This document shows, piece after piece, positions 34,834-45,327 of a stretch of DNA of 64,000 nucleotides. The position numbers and the translations under genes were made by a program. The first letter of the stretch is position 1. Every line of letters begins with the position of its first letter. Source of the stretch: Tepidimonas thermarum (lineage in GTDB: Bacteria > Pseudomonadota > Gammaproteobacteria > Burkholderiales > Burkholderiaceae_C). The notes beneath the pieces were generated by a model, which searched no databases, had not been told where the DNA came from, and saw only the letters and a program-made list of their open reading frames with translations. Location of the stretch: contig NZ_VJOL01000008.1 in NCBI RefSeq assembly GCF_007556705.1, forward strand, positions 1 to 64,000. Direction: 5' to 3'.

Positions 34834-35532
34834 TCAGGGGGTGACGACAACCGCCTTGGTAATCACCACGTCTTGCAGCGGCACGTCGTCGTGAAAACCA
34901 CGCCGCCCGGTGGTCACCTGGCGGATGGCATCGACCACCTCGGTGCCCTTGATGACGCGGCCAAACACCGCGTAGCCCCACCCCTGCAGCGTGGGCGCGG
35001 TGTGGTTGAGAAAGCCGTTGTCCGCCACGTTGATGAAAAACTGCGCGGTGGCCGAGTGCGGCGCCTGGGTGCGCGCCATCGCAATGGTGTAGCGGTCGTT
35101 TTTGAGACCGTTGGCGGCCTCGTTTTCGATCGGCGCGCGTGTCGGCTTTTGCTTCATGCCGGGCTCGAAGCCGCCGCCCTGGATCATGAAGCCGTCGATG
35201 ACGCGGTGAAAGATCGTGCCGTCGTAGTGGCCATCGCGCACGTAGGCCAGGAAGTTCTCGACGGTTTTGGGCGCCTTGGCGGCGTCGAGCTCGAGGGTGA
35301 TGACGCCGCGGTCGGCGATGTGCAGTTCGACTTGGGGATTCACGGAACGGACTCCAGGAGAGGCTGGGCGGCTGGCGGCCGCCCGTTGCGGGGTGGGGGA
35401 CTGGCCGTGGGCCAACAGCGGGCTGGCCAGCGCGGTGGCGAGCGCGCCCAGCGCGGCGCGGCGTGGCATGCGGCGGGAGTCGGGGGCAGGGTGTGTCATG
35501 CGCGGTGGGGGCGCGGCGGCGCCAGGGTTCAT
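34834..35532 (-). CDS. Periplasmic cyclophilin-type peptidyl-prolyl isomerase
   Basis: A 232-residue protein: a signal segment, then a cyclophilin domain from about residue 70 to the end. The catalytic surface is visible in [31 protein letters not shown] and [18 protein letters not shown]. The leader [25 protein letters not shown] suggests export (possibly Tat-like, from the double Arg, though not a perfect motif), so the enzyme should act in the periplasm. ATG 35532 overlaps the TPR gene stop (ATGA). An internal ATG (MTHPAP, 11 codons later) could also be the start. Linked to lpxH downstream. Confidence 0.88.
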   Translation of the reverse strand: MNPGAAAPPPRMTHPAPDSRRMPRRAALGALATALASPLLAHGQSPTPQRAAASRPASPGVRSVNPQVELHIADRGVITLELDAAKAPKTVENFLAYVRDGHYDGTIFHRVIDGFMIQGGGFEPGMKQKPTRAPIENEAANGLKNDRYTIAMARTQAPHSATAQFFINVADNGFLNHTAPTLQGWGYAVFGRVIKGTEVVDAIRQVTTGRRGFHDDVPLQDVVITKAVVVTP

Positions 35533-36221
35533 TGCTGGGGGGCGTCGGCGGCCGCACCGGGGTGCAGCAGCCGGCGCAAGGCCGCAGCGCGCGCGCCCAG
35601 GCCAGGGGTGTCGGGTTGCAGTGCCAGGGCACGCTGCCAATGGCCCAGCGCGAGCTGCGCGTACACGTCGCCCAGGTTGCGGTGCGCGACGGCGTAATCG
35701 GGGTGGAAGCGCAGGGCCCACTCCAGCGCGGCGCGCGCTTCGGGCAGGCGGCCCGCGGCGGCGTGCAACACGGCCAGGTTGTTGTACGGCTCGGGCAGTT
35801 CCGGGTAGGCTTGGGTGAGCTGTTCATAGAGGCGCTGCGCGCCGGCGCTGTCACCTTGGCCGGCCAGCACCACGCCAAGCAGCAAGCGCGCCTGCGGGTC
35901 GCTGTCGTGGCTTTGCAGCCAGTGCTCCAGGCGCTGGCGCGCCAGCACCCACTCACGGTTGGCGATGAGGCGCTGCACCTCGGCGTAGGTGGCCGCGCCG
36001 CTGATCGTTGTGCCGTCCGCGCCACCGCCCGCCCCCGCCTGACCCCAGGCCACAGGGGAGGCTACCAGGGCTCCCACGCACAGCAGGGCCGCAAGGGTGC
36101 CTTTCAGCCGTGCGGCAACGCGCAGCGGGCCCGCCTGGGCGGGCGCGCGCGTGGCGGCCGTGTGGTGGAGGGGTGTGGGGGGCTTGCAGGCCATGGGGCA
36201 GGGGTGAAACGGGTCGGCCAT
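35529..36221 (-). CDS. Tetratricopeptide-repeat protein, exported
   Basis: About 230 residues, with a hydrophobic leader ([23 protein letters not shown], residues about 36-58) consistent with export to the periplasm. Three or four TPR-like units follow ([75 protein letters not shown]). TPR units mediate protein contacts; the partner is unknown. The start is ambiguous between ATG 36221 and ATG 36194. It is divergent from cysS, 67 bases away, and overlaps the cyclophilin gene by 4 bases, so the two may be co-expressed. Confidence 0.8.
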   Translation of the reverse strand: MADPFHPCPMACKPPTPLHHTAATRAPAQAGPLRVAARLKGTLAALLCVGALVASPVAWGQAGAGGGADGTTISGAATYAEVQRLIANREWVLARQRLEHWLQSHDSDPQARLLLGVVLAGQGDSAGAQRLYEQLTQAYPELPEPYNNLAVLHAAAGRLPEARAALEWALRFHPDYAVAHRNLGDVYAQLALGHWQRALALQPDTPGLGARAAALRRLLHPGAAADAPQQ

Positions 36222-36288
36222 CGGTGCACAATACGCGCCTTTCGATCGATTGTAGCCCGCGGGTCGCGCCCGCCGGGCCCGCTGTCCC

Positions 36289-37661
<1,373 letters not shown>

Positions 37662-37665
<4 letters not shown>

Positions 37666-38342
37666 GCGCCGACCGTCGAGGCAAAGCGTTGGCCACCGTG
37701 ACGCCGAGCGGCGCCGGCCAGGGCTGCGTGCCCCACTTTTGGTCCGAGGCCTGCGACCATCTGGTGGCGCGCGACCGCGTCATGGCACGCCTGATTCCGC
37801 AATTCCCCGGCGCCTGTCTGCAGTCGCGTGGCGACGCCTTCACCACGCTGGCGCGCAGTGTGGTGGGGCAGCAAATTTCCGTCAAGGCGGCCCAGGCGGT
37901 GTGGGACCGGCTGCTGGCGCAGCTGGGGGCGTGCACGCCCGAGGCGCTGCTGGCCTGTGCGCTGCCCGACCTGCGCGCCACCGGGCTGAGCGCGCGCAAG
38001 GTGGAATACCTGCTCGATCTGGCGCGCCACTTTGCCGACGGGCGTATCGACCCGGTCGCCTGGCGCGGCATGGATGACGAGGCCATCATCCGCGACCTGG
38101 TGGCCATTCGTGGCATCGGCCGCTGGACAGCCGAGATGTTTCTGATATTCCACCTGATGCGCCCGGACGTGCTGCCGCTGGACGACGTGGGGCTGCTGCG
38201 CGGCATCAGCCAGTGCTATTTCTCGGGCGAGCCGGTCAGCCGCAGTGACGCGCGCGAGGTGGCGGCCGCTTGGGCGCCCTACCGCAGCGTGGCAACTTGG
38301 TATATTTGGCGCTCGCTGGATCCGATCCCGGTGGCGTATTGA
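37662..38342 (+). CDS. alkA: DNA-3-methyladenine glycosylase (AlkA family)
   Basis: A 226-residue base-excision enzyme removing alkylated purines. The helix-hairpin-helix is [15 protein letters not shown], followed by [12 protein letters not shown], which carries the catalytic aspartate; the substrate-side motif [16 protein letters not shown] is present. It lacks the extra N-terminal domain of E. coli AlkA, as in the shorter family branch. The start is GTG 37662, overlapping the cysS stop. Confidence 0.9.
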
Positions 38343-38417
38343 CAACCCCTGCGCCGGGGCGGTCATCGCGCTGCCGCTGGCGACACACGAGGGCCTGCGG
38401 GCCCGTGGAGCGACAAC

Positions 38418-39395
38418 TTGGCCAAACGCAACTTTCTGGATTTCGAGCAGCCGATCGCGGAACTCGAAGCCAAGATCGAAGAGCTGCGCTACGTGCAGAC
38501 CGAGTCGGCGGTCGACATCTCGGAAGAGATCGAGCGCCTGAGCCAAAAAAGCCTGCAGCTCACCAAAGACATCTACAGCAAGCTCACGCCCTGGCAGGTG
38601 ACCAAGATCGCCCGCCACAGCGACCGGCCCTACACGCTGGACTACGTGCGCGCGATCTTTACCCATTGGACCGAGCTGCACGGTGATCGCCACTTTGCCG
38701 ATGACCAGAGCATCGTCGGCGGGCTGGCACGCTTCAATGGCCAGCCGTGCATGGTCATCGGCCACCAAAAGGGCCGTGACACCAAAGAGCGCGCGCTGCG
38801 CAACTTTGGCATGACCAAGCCCGAGGGCTACCGCAAGGCGCTGCGGCTGATGAAGCTGGCGGAAAAATTTCGCCTGCCGGTGTTTACCTTTGTCGACACG
38901 CCGGGCGCCTATCCCGGCATCGATGCCGAGGAGCGCAACCAGTCCGAAGCCATCGGCCGCAACATCTTCGAGATGGCGCAGCTCGAAGTGCCCATCATCA
39001 GCACCATCATCGGCGAGGGCGGCTCCGGCGGGGCGCTGGCGATCGCCGTGGCCGACCAGGTGCTGATGTTGCAGTACGCCGTCTATTCCGTCATCAGCCC
39101 CGAGGGCTGTGCCTCGATTTTGTGGAAGACGGCCGACAAAGCCCCGGACGCCGCCGAGGCGCTGGGCATTACCGCGCACCGCCTCAAGGCCTTGGGGTTG
39201 GTGGACAAGATCGTCAACGAACCGGTCGGCGGGGCGCACCGCGATCCGCAGCACATGGCCACCCTGCTCAAGCGCGCGCTGGGCGAGGCGCTGCGGCAGC
39301 TGGCGGACCTGACGCCGTCGGCGCTGATCGAACGCCGCCATGCCCGGCTCGATGCCTACGGGCGGTTCAACGACACCAAGGCGCCCCGCGCCTGA
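38418..39395 (+). CDS. accA: Acetyl-CoA carboxylase carboxyltransferase subunit alpha
   Basis: With AccD, transfers the carboxyl group from biotin to acetyl-CoA in the first step of fatty acid synthesis. The 325-residue product is of family length and includes [57 protein letters not shown] and [11 protein letters not shown]. The start is a TTG at 38418 (reading [10 protein letters not shown]): the ribosome site GGAG at 38407-38410 lies at the right distance and no ATG or GTG is available in frame nearby. Together with the glycosylase and tilS it forms a rightward group. Confidence 0.95.
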   Translation: MAKRNFLDFEQPIAELEAKIEELRYVQTESAVDISEEIERLSQKSLQLTKDIYSKLTPWQVTKIARHSDRPYTLDYVRAIFTHWTELHGDRHFADDQSIVGGLARFNGQPCMVIGHQKGRDTKERALRNFGMTKPEGYRKALRLMKLAEKFRLPVFTFVDTPGAYPGIDAEERNQSEAIGRNIFEMAQLEVPIISTIIGEGGSGGALAIAVADQVLMLQYAVYSVISPEGCASILWKTADKAPDAAEALGITAHRLKALGLVDKIVNEPVGGAHRDPQHMATLLKRALGEALRQLADLTPSALIERRHARLDAYGRFNDTKAPRA

Positions 39396-39435
39396 CGGGC
39401 AGCGCGCTGCCAGCCCGGGCGATCCCGCCGCCCCG

Positions 39436-40440
39436 GTGGGGCTGCCCACGGCGGACGCCGCCGTGCTGGCCGCGGTGGCGCAGTGGTGGCGCCGCCACCG
39501 CGCCGTCGTGTCCGCCGAGGGGGCAATCGGCGTCGCCTACAGTGGCGGGGCCGATTCCACCGCGCTGCTGTTGGCCGCGGCCACGCACTGGCCCGGCCGC
39601 GTGCGGGCGCTGCACGTGCACCACGGCCTGCAAGCCGCGGCCGACGCGTTTGCCGCGCACGCCACGGCACAAGCCGCGCGCTGGGGCGTGCCACTGACCG
39701 TGCTGCATACCGATGCGCGCCACGCCCGCGGTGACAGCCCGGAGGATGCGGCACGGCGCGCGCGCTACCGGGCGCTGGCCGGTGCGGCCCGTGCGCAAGG
39801 CCTGGCGGTGGTGCTGCTGGGGCATCACGCCCAGGACCAGGCCGAAACCCTGTTGCTGGCGCTCACGCGTGGCGCCGGGCTGCCGGGCCTGGCGGCCATG
39901 CCCGAGTGCCGCCGCATCGACGGCGTGTGGTTTGGCCGGCCCCTGCTCGCACTCGACGGCACGGCGCTGCGCGCCAGTCTGCGGGCACAGGGCATTGGCT
40001 GGGTGCATGACCCCACCAACGACGACCCCGCCTACACCCGCAACCGCATCCGGCTGCAGGTGGTGCCCGCCCTGGCCCAGGCCTTCCCGTCGTATGCGAT
40101 CACCTTCGCGCGCAGTGCCCGCCACGCGGCCGCCGCCCAGCAGCTGCTGGACGAGCTGGCGGCCGAAGATTTGGCCCGCGTGGGCAACCCGCCGCGCCTG
40201 GCCGCCCTGCAGGCCCTGTCGCCTCAGCGCCTCATCAACGTGCTGCGGCACTGGCTGCGCACCTGCCACGGTGCCAGCGGCACCGACGCGCAGTGGCGCG
40301 AGGTGGCGCGCCAGATGGCCGCGGCGCGCACGCGCGGCCACGCCATCGAGCTGCGTGTGGGGGCAGGGCGCTTGCGCCGCGCGGGCGATGTCGTGCTCTA
40401 CCAGCCCGATGACGAGGCCGTGGCCCCACAGCGCCTATAA
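39436..40440 (+). CDS. tilS: tRNA(Ile)-lysidine synthetase TilS
   Basis: Modifies C34 of the CAU anticodon tRNA-Ile to lysidine. The PP-loop is AYSGGADSTALLL, followed by ALHVHHGLQ, LGHHAQDQAETLLLALTRG and DPTNDDPAYTRNRIR, all TilS hallmarks. The start is not certain: GTG 39436 gives 334 residues, while an in-frame ATG at 39340 inside accA would add 32 residues that look non-homologous (Pro/Gly-rich). The C-terminal half is short compared with E. coli (432 residues). It is followed by lysC after a 113-base leader. Confidence 0.92.
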   Translation: MGLPTADAAVLAAVAQWWRRHRAVVSAEGAIGVAYSGGADSTALLLAAATHWPGRVRALHVHHGLQAAADAFAAHATAQAARWGVPLTVLHTDARHARGDSPEDAARRARYRALAGAARAQGLAVVLLGHHAQDQAETLLLALTRGAGLPGLAAMPECRRIDGVWFGRPLLALDGTALRASLRAQGIGWVHDPTNDDPAYTRNRIRLQVVPALAQAFPSYAITFARSARHAAAAQQLLDELAAEDLARVGNPPRLAALQALSPQRLINVLRHWLRTCHGASGTDAQWREVARQMAAARTRGHAIELRVGAGRLRRAGDVVLYQPDDEAVAPQRL

Positions 40441-40553
40441 TCCGACGGTTTGTCCGGGTTTTCCCGGTTGTACGGGCAGCCCCGGGTTCGGCGCCAGGGT
40501 GCAGCGGCCACCGCCGCTGGCGCGGTTGGCGATCGTTTTTGCGCGGATTTTTC
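40436..40553 (+). promoter_or_regulatory. Leader region of lysC with candidate -10 and hairpin
   Basis: A perfect TATAAT lies at 40436-40441, over the tilS stop, about 113 bases before the lysC start. A small hairpin, CCGGG-TTTT-CCCGG (40454-40467), follows. No clear -35 is seen. The leader does not look like a lysine riboswitch; it lacks the conserved core. Promoter assignment rests on the -10 alone. Confidence 0.35.
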
Positions 40554-41837
40554 ATGGCACTGATCGTTCACAAGTACGGCGGCACCAGCATGGGCTCGAC
40601 CGAGCGCATCCGCAACGTCGCCAAGCGCGTGGCCAAGTGGGTGCGTGCCGGCCACCAGATGGTGGTCGTGCCCAGCGCCATGAGCGGCGAGACCAACCGC
40701 CTGCTCGGCCTGGCCAAAGAGGTTGCCCCGGCCAAGCCCGGCGACGCCTACTACCGGGAGCTCGACCAGCTTGCCGCCACCGGTGAGCAGGTCTCCGTCG
40801 GGCTGCTGGCCATCGCGCTGCAGGCCGAGGGGCTGGATGCCGTCTCCTACTGCGGCTGGCAGGTGCCCATCCGCACCAACAGCGCTTTCACGAAGGCGCG
40901 CATCGAGTCCATCGACGACACCCGCATCCGCGCCGATTTGGCCGCTGGCCGGGTCGTCATCATCACCGGCTTCCAAGGGGTGGATGCGGCGGGCAATGTG
41001 ACCACGCTGGGGCGCGGCGGCTCCGACACCTCCGCGGTGGCGGTGGCCGCGGCGATCAAGGCCGACGAATGCCTGATCTACACCGACGTCGACGGTGTCT
41101 ACACCACCGATCCGCGCGTCGTGCCCGAGGCGCGGCGCCTGTCACGCATCAGCTTCGAGGAGATGCTGGAAATGGCCAGCATGGGCTCCAAGGTGCTGCA
41201 AATCCGCTCAGTGGAGTTCGCGGGCAAATACCGGGTGCCCATCCGCGTGCTCTCCAGCTTCACCCCCTGGGACATCGACATCCACGAGGAAGCCCGCTCC
41301 GGCACCCTCATCACCTTCGAGGAAGACGCATCCATGGAACAAGCCGTCGTTTCCGGCATCGCCTTCAACCGCGATGAAGCCAAGATTTCGGTGCTCGGCG
41401 TGCCCGACCGGCCGGGTATTGCGGCGCAAATCCTGGGTGCGGTGGCCGATGCCAACATCGACGTCGACGTCATCATCCAAAACGTCGGCAAGGACGGTCG
41501 CACCGACTTCAGCTTCACCGTGCACCGCAACGATCTGTCGCGCGCGCTGGACGTGCTCAAGACCCAGGTCGTGCCCGCGCTGGGTGCGGAGGACGTGGTG
41601 GGCGATGCCCGCATCTGCAAGGTCAGCATCGTCGGCATCGGTATGCGCAGCCACGTGGGCGTGGCCAGCCGCATGTTCCGCTGCCTGGCGCAGGAGGGCA
41701 TCAACATCCAGATGATTTCCACCTCCGAGATCAAGACCTCCGTCGTCATCGACGAGAAGTACATGGAGCTGGCCGTGCGCGCGCTGCACCGCGAGTTCGA
41801 CCTCGACCAGCCCGCGGACACCCTGCAGGGCGCCTGA
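40554..41837 (+). CDS. lysC: Aspartate kinase (lysine/threonine-sensitive type)
   Basis: First enzyme of the aspartate family pathway, making aspartyl phosphate. The 427-residue product has the kinase motif [15 protein letters not shown] at the N-terminus, [29 protein letters not shown], and two C-terminal ACT domains ([34 protein letters not shown]), which usually bind the feedback inhibitors. Start at ATG 40554 ([10 protein letters not shown]); an ATG five codons upstream is less likely. It ends 57 bases before tRNA-Ser. Confidence 0.96.
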   Translation: MALIVHKYGGTSMGSTERIRNVAKRVAKWVRAGHQMVVVPSAMSGETNRLLGLAKEVAPAKPGDAYYRELDQLAATGEQVSVGLLAIALQAEGLDAVSYCGWQVPIRTNSAFTKARIESIDDTRIRADLAAGRVVIITGFQGVDAAGNVTTLGRGGSDTSAVAVAAAIKADECLIYTDVDGVYTTDPRVVPEARRLSRISFEEMLEMASMGSKVLQIRSVEFAGKYRVPIRVLSSFTPWDIDIHEEARSGTLITFEEDASMEQAVVSGIAFNRDEAKISVLGVPDRPGIAAQILGAVADANIDVDVIIQNVGKDGRTDFSFTVHRNDLSRALDVLKTQVVPALGAEDVVGDARICKVSIVGIGMRSHVGVASRMFRCLAQEGINIQMISTSEIKTSVVIDEKYMELAVRALHREFDLDQPADTLQGA

Positions 41838-41894
41838 TTTTTTGGCGCCGGTGATCGCCGATGCCGTCAACTTCGGGCATAATGGCGGCTCTTA

Positions 41895-41987
41895 GGAGTG
41901 ATGACCGAGAGGCCGAAGGTGCTCCCCTGCTAAGGGAGTATACGGTGTAGAGCCGTATCGAGGGTTCGAATCCCTCTCACTCCGCCA
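41895..41987 (+). tRNA. tRNA-Ser (anticodon GCU)
   Basis: The 93-base gene folds as a class II tRNA. Acceptor arms GGAGTGA and TCACTCC pair over 7 bp, followed by discriminator G and encoded CCA (41985-41987). The anticodon stem CTCCC/GGGAG encloses CTGCTAA, with anticodon GCT at 41929-41931. A long variable arm (ATACGG-TGTAGAG-CCGTAT) identifies a serine tRNA, and the T-loop TTCGAAT is intact. It reads AGC/AGU codons. A CATAAT at 41878-41883 is a plausible -10. Confidence 0.97.
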
Positions 41988-42026
41988 AGCCTTACGAAAC
42001 AACAACCTGTGCGTCTAAGCCTTACC
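41987..42026 (+). repeat. Short direct repeat at the 3' end of tRNA-Ser
   Basis: AAGCCTTAC occurs at 41987-41995, immediately after the encoded CC of the tRNA tail, and again at 42018-42026. A 9-base repeat is short, but its position at the tRNA 3' boundary fits a remnant of an integration site or of successive insertions. The other end of any element would lie outside this window. Confidence 0.35.
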
Positions 42027-42041
42027 TCGTCAGCGGCAACA

Positions 42042-42317
42042 TGCTGCTTGACCCGGTCGACCTAGCCAAGATTCTCGGCTGCACGCTCACCGCCACTCAA
42101 CGGCTCATCAGCAAGAAGAGGCTACCGTTCCGCGTTAAGAACGCTCGACAGCCGAATCCACGTCGTCACGCGCTCCGTTGCCGAGTGGTTTGACGCACAG
42201 GCAGACCGGAGCATCGCCCCGCCGAGTGACTCCGCCGGGCCCACGCCACCGTCAGCACGAAAGAGTCGAAAAATGGCGCCGAACACAGGGCGCAGCATCC
42301 TCAACAGAGGAAAATAG
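42042..42317 (+). pseudogene. Excisionase-like helix-turn-helix gene, frameshifted
   Basis: From ATG 42042 one frame reads MLLDPVDLAKILGCTLTATQ and on to LISKKRLPFRV, the shape of an excisionase/AlpA-type DNA-binding domain (helix-turn-helix plus the basic strand). It then turns into unrelated residues and stops near 42194. The neighbouring frame, open from about 42130 to the TAG at 42315-42317, supplies the expected continuation SRIHVVTRSVAEWFDAQADRS, matching the end of such domains. A frameshift near 42138-42147 therefore breaks the gene. Excisionases belong to prophages and integrative elements, and the position next to a tRNA supports that origin. No integrase is visible in the window. 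Confidence 0.55.
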
Positions 42318-42368
42318 GCTCAAAGCGGGACCCGTCGCTTGATTGCGCTTAACCGCCAAGACGGTTGC

Positions 42369-43715
42369 TCAGGCGCGCGGCAGTTCGAGCACGAACTCGG
42401 CCCCGCCGCCCTCGGCATTGCGCGCGCTCAACCGGCCACCGTGCTGCTCGACGATGCCGTAGCTGATCGACAGGCCCAGGCCGGTGCCTTTGCCCACCGG
42501 TTTGGTGGTGAAGAAGGGGTCGAAGATGCGCAGCAGGTGTTCGGGAGGGATGCCGGGGCCGTTGTCGCGCACCGTCACGCGTACCGTGGGCTGGTCTGGG
42601 TCACCGTTGCAATCCATCGCCACCCAGACCACGGGATCAGGCACCGCGGACAGAGCGTCGAAGGCGTTCTGCAGCAGGTTCATCATCACCTGCTGCAGCT
42701 GCCCGGCGCTGCCCAGCACGGTGCAGGCCTGCAGCGGCACCCAGCGCACCGGCACCGGCGACGACCGGCCCTTCTGCACCCAGTGGATCGCGCGCTCGAT
42801 CACCTCGACCAGGTTCACCGGCTGACGCTCTTCCGGGTCCATGGCCGAGAAGCGCTTGAGGCCGTGCACGATGTCGGCGGTGCGCTGCGCGCCTTCGAGC
42901 GTGCCCTCGATCAGCGACGGCAGGTCGGCCAGCAGGTGCTCGATGCGCAGCTTTTGCCGCAGGTTGGCCAGCTCGGACTCGCTCGCGTGCGCATGCACGG
43001 CGGCCATGTAAGTCTGCAGGCGGTCGCAGTACTTGCGCAGTGCGTGGACGTTGCCGAGCACAAAGCTGATCGGGTTGTTCAGTTCGTGCGCCACCCCCGC
43101 CACCAGCTGGCCGAGCGAGGCCATTTTTTCCGAGTGCAGCAGCTGCTGCTGCGTTCGTTTGAGGGCCTCGTGGGCGGTGCGCATCTCGTGGTAGGCGCGC
43201 TTGAGCTCGGCCATCGGCCGCCCCACCCAAACCGTGCCCAGACGTTTGCCGTTGGCGCCGATGCGCGGCGTGCAGTTGGCGTCCACCGGTACCGGCTGGC
43301 CCTGGCGGTCCAGCAGGTTGAGTTCGATGGCCTGCCCGCCGCGCGGTGCCTCGCTGCGGTCCATGGCGGCGCGCGCCGCCTGCACGCTGGCGGCATCGGC
43401 CAGCAGGTCGGCCAGACTGCTGCCGCGCAACACATCCTCACCTCGACCCACCAATTCGCACAGGGCCGCATTGGTCTGCTCGATCAGGCCGCGTTCGTCA
43501 CAGACGATGAGCACGTCCGACATCGCGCTGAGCACGCTGAAGATGAACTGCTGCGACTGTTCCAGCTCGCTGTTCTTCCTCTCCAGCTCGACCTCATCGT
43601 CGATCAGCCGCGTGTAGACCTCGTCCATCTTCTGGATCACATCCAGCCAGGTCGATTCGTCCACGCCCTCCATCGGCACAGTGAGCAGCGGGCTCGGGGC
43701 TCGGTCTTTCGTCAT
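42369..43715 (-). CDS. hoxJ: Hydrogenase-sensor histidine kinase HoxJ (HupT)
   Basis: A 448-residue cytosolic kinase that relays the H2 signal from the HoxBC sensor to HoxA. An N-terminal coiled region (about 35-55) precedes a PAS domain (about 55-165). The H-box is [18 protein letters not shown] with the phosphoacceptor at about His210, and the ATPase domain has [21 protein letters not shown] and GTGLGLS (410-416). No transmembrane segments are seen. In the well-studied Ralstonia strain H16, HoxJ is inactive because of a Gly change in the ATP-binding region; here the glycine-rich motifs look intact. Start at ATG 43715. It is the last gene of the cluster, 150 bases after hoxC, with a repeat in the gap. 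Confidence 0.9.
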   Translation of the reverse strand: MTKDRAPSPLLTVPMEGVDESTWLDVIQKMDEVYTRLIDDEVELERKNSELEQSQQFIFSVLSAMSDVLIVCDERGLIEQTNAALCELVGRGEDVLRGSSLADLLADAASVQAARAAMDRSEAPRGGQAIELNLLDRQGQPVPVDANCTPRIGANGKRLGTVWVGRPMAELKRAYHEMRTAHEALKRTQQQLLHSEKMASLGQLVAGVAHELNNPISFVLGNVHALRKYCDRLQTYMAAVHAHASESELANLRQKLRIEHLLADLPSLIEGTLEGAQRTADIVHGLKRFSAMDPEERQPVNLVEVIERAIHWVQKGRSSPVPVRWVPLQACTVLGSAGQLQQVMMNLLQNAFDALSAVPDPVVWVAMDCNGDPDQPTVRVTVRDNGPGIPPEHLLRIFDPFFTTKPVGKGTGLGLSISYGIVEQHGGRLSARNAEGGGAEFVLELPRA

Positions 43716-43765
43716 GGCAACGATCTCCAGTCGGAGACAGTGCCTGGGCCAGACACGCCGCGCAA

Positions 43766-43856
43766 GCGGCTTGGCTGGGGCGCAGGTGTGGTCCCCCTGC
43801 CCAGCGCCGAAGGCGCGCCAGAGCGTGGGGAAGACGCGAAGCGGCGCAGGGGTGTG
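43766..43856. repeat. Dispersed comamonad-type repeat between hoxC and hoxJ
   Basis: The hoxC-hoxJ gap holds a block with internal inverted pieces (CCGCGCAAGCGG; GGCGCAGG...CCCCCTGCC; GGCGCGCC) and the phrase GTGGGGAAGACGCGAAGCGG next to CCAGCGCCGAAGGCGCGCC. I recognise this as the style of a short intergenic repeat common in Comamonadaceae genomes. A half copy sits at the start of hoxT. Copy number cannot be counted here. Confidence 0.5.
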
Positions 43857-43866
43857 TTCATATCCG

Positions 43867-45327
43867 TCAGTGGACGGTACAAACCATGCAGGGGTCGAAG
43901 GAGCGCACGATGTGCTGCACTGCCACCGGTGTCTTTTCGCCCTCGCGCACCGGTGCATCCACCAGGGCCTGTTCCAGTGCACCCGGCGTGCCCTGCGCGT
44001 CGCGCGGCGAGAAGTTCCAGCTCGTGGGTGCAACGATCTGGTAGTTGGCCAAGCGCCCGCCGCGCACCACCAGCCAGTGGCCCAGCGCGCCGCGGGCGGC
44101 TTCGGACAGGCCCACGCCACATCCATCGTTGGGCAGGTTGGCCGGCACACAGAAGGCCTCGGTCGGGCGGATGGCCTGCAACCAAGCTTCCATCATCGGC
44201 AGCACGCGCGCGAGTTCGAGCACACGGGCGAGCACCCGCGTGAACACCGTGCCGCCGTGGCGCGCCACCGCATCGCGCAGCAGCGGGTGACCGCTGGCGA
44301 GCTGGCGCGCGATGGCGCCTGTCTCGACCACCTCGCCGCCCAGGCGCGGGGCCTTGTTCCAGGTGTAAGCGCCGGCCTTGTCGGGCTCGGGCCGCGTCAG
44401 GCCGTACATCGGATGCAGCGGTTTGCGCGCCTGCGCAAGCCAGGCGCAGGTGGCGTCTTCGGTGATGGTGCAAACGTCCACTGCGTCCAGGCGCTGCGCA
44501 TCGCCGCGCCACAAGCCCGGGACCAGCGCGTGACCGCCGTCGGACTGGGGGTAGGCGCCGAAGCTTAGGTAGCGCCCCGGGCCGGGGCCGAGGGTCTGCA
44601 GCGACAGGTCCTGCACCAGGGTGAGGAAGAATCGCAGGTCACTGCCCAGCGGATCGCGCGCTTGCCAGGCCCAGAGCGCATCTTCGCTATCCAGCGCAGT
44701 GAAGCGTTCGAGCCCATCACCGATCAGATGGCGTTCCAGGAAGGCACGGAATTCACGCAGCTTGGCCAGCAGACGCACGCGCTCGGCCGCGTCGATGGGC
44801 CGGGTCGAACCGCCGGGCTCGACCGACTGCGTGTGCGGCCATTTGCCGCCCAGCGTGCCCAGCAAAGTGAACCAGCGCTGGCGCGCCGCTGTGGCGGCTC
44901 TGACCTGCTCACCACGGTCGGGCGCGAAGCGCCGCACCGCCTCGGCGTGCCAGGGCCGGGCAGCGTAGACCGGACGTGTGAAGTCCGGCATGAAAAACAG
45001 GTAGAAGTGCGTCAGGTGGTCGGCCAGGTTCTCGGTCGCCAGGATCAGATTGGTGGCGTGTTGCCCATTCGGCGGCGGGGTGATGCCGCCCAGATCGGCC
45101 AGCGCGCGCGCCGCCGCGACCGACTGCGAGACCGAGCAAATGCCGCAGATGCGCGGCACATAGACCAGTGCGTCGTGCGGTGCCTTGCCCTGCAGGATCT
45201 GTTCGAAACCGCGGTACATGGTCGCGTTAACGTGGGCCGAGGTCACGCGGCCGTCGGCGATGTCGAGTGACACCTCCAGATCGCCCTCGACACGGTTGAA
45301 CGGCCCCACCAGAAGACGCGACGTCAC
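43867..45327 (-). CDS. hoxC: Regulatory [NiFe]-hydrogenase large subunit HoxC (HupV)
   Basis: A 486-residue catalytic subunit of the cytosolic H2 sensor (group 2b). N-terminal Ni ligands lie in VPRICGICSVSQS (CxxC), and the C-terminal pair is in SFDPCMVCTVH. The protein ends exactly at the His where other large subunits are cleaved, so no maturation protease is needed, which is characteristic of H2 sensors. The start is GTG 45327, overlapping the hoxB TGA; the first residues (VTSRLLVGPFNRVEGDLEV) match family N-termini. With HoxB it senses H2 and controls HoxJ kinase activity. Confidence 0.94.
   Translation of the reverse strand: MTSRLLVGPFNRVEGDLEVSLDIADGRVTSAHVNATMYRGFEQILQGKAPHDALVYVPRICGICSVSQSVAAARALADLGGITPPPNGQHATNLILATENLADHLTHFYLFFMPDFTRPVYAARPWHAEAVRRFAPDRGEQVRAATAARQRWFTLLGTLGGKWPHTQSVEPGGSTRPIDAAERVRLLAKLREFRAFLERHLIGDGLERFTALDSEDALWAWQARDPLGSDLRFFLTLVQDLSLQTLGPGPGRYLSFGAYPQSDGGHALVPGLWRGDAQRLDAVDVCTITEDATCAWLAQARKPLHPMYGLTRPEPDKAGAYTWNKAPRLGGEVVETGAIARQLASGHPLLRDAVARHGGTVFTRVLARVLELARVLPMMEAWLQAIRPTEAFCVPANLPNDGCGVGLSEAARGALGHWLVVRGGRLANYQIVAPTSWNFSPRDAQGTPGALEQALVDAPVREGEKTPVAVQHIVRSFDPCMVCTVH

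Noticed and set aside
40436-40553. Lysine riboswitch upstream of lysC
   Set aside because: The leader is only about 113 bases and shows none of the conserved lysine-aptamer core sequences.
41838-41870. GGCGCC repeated either side of a T-run after lysC as a terminator
   Set aside because: GGCGCC is self-complementary and the T-run lies between the copies, not after a stem, so it does not form a standard terminator.
42330-42375. Hairpin AACCG/CGGTT after hoxJ as transcription terminator
   Set aside because: Only a 5-bp stem and no T-tract on the minus strand; not enough to call.
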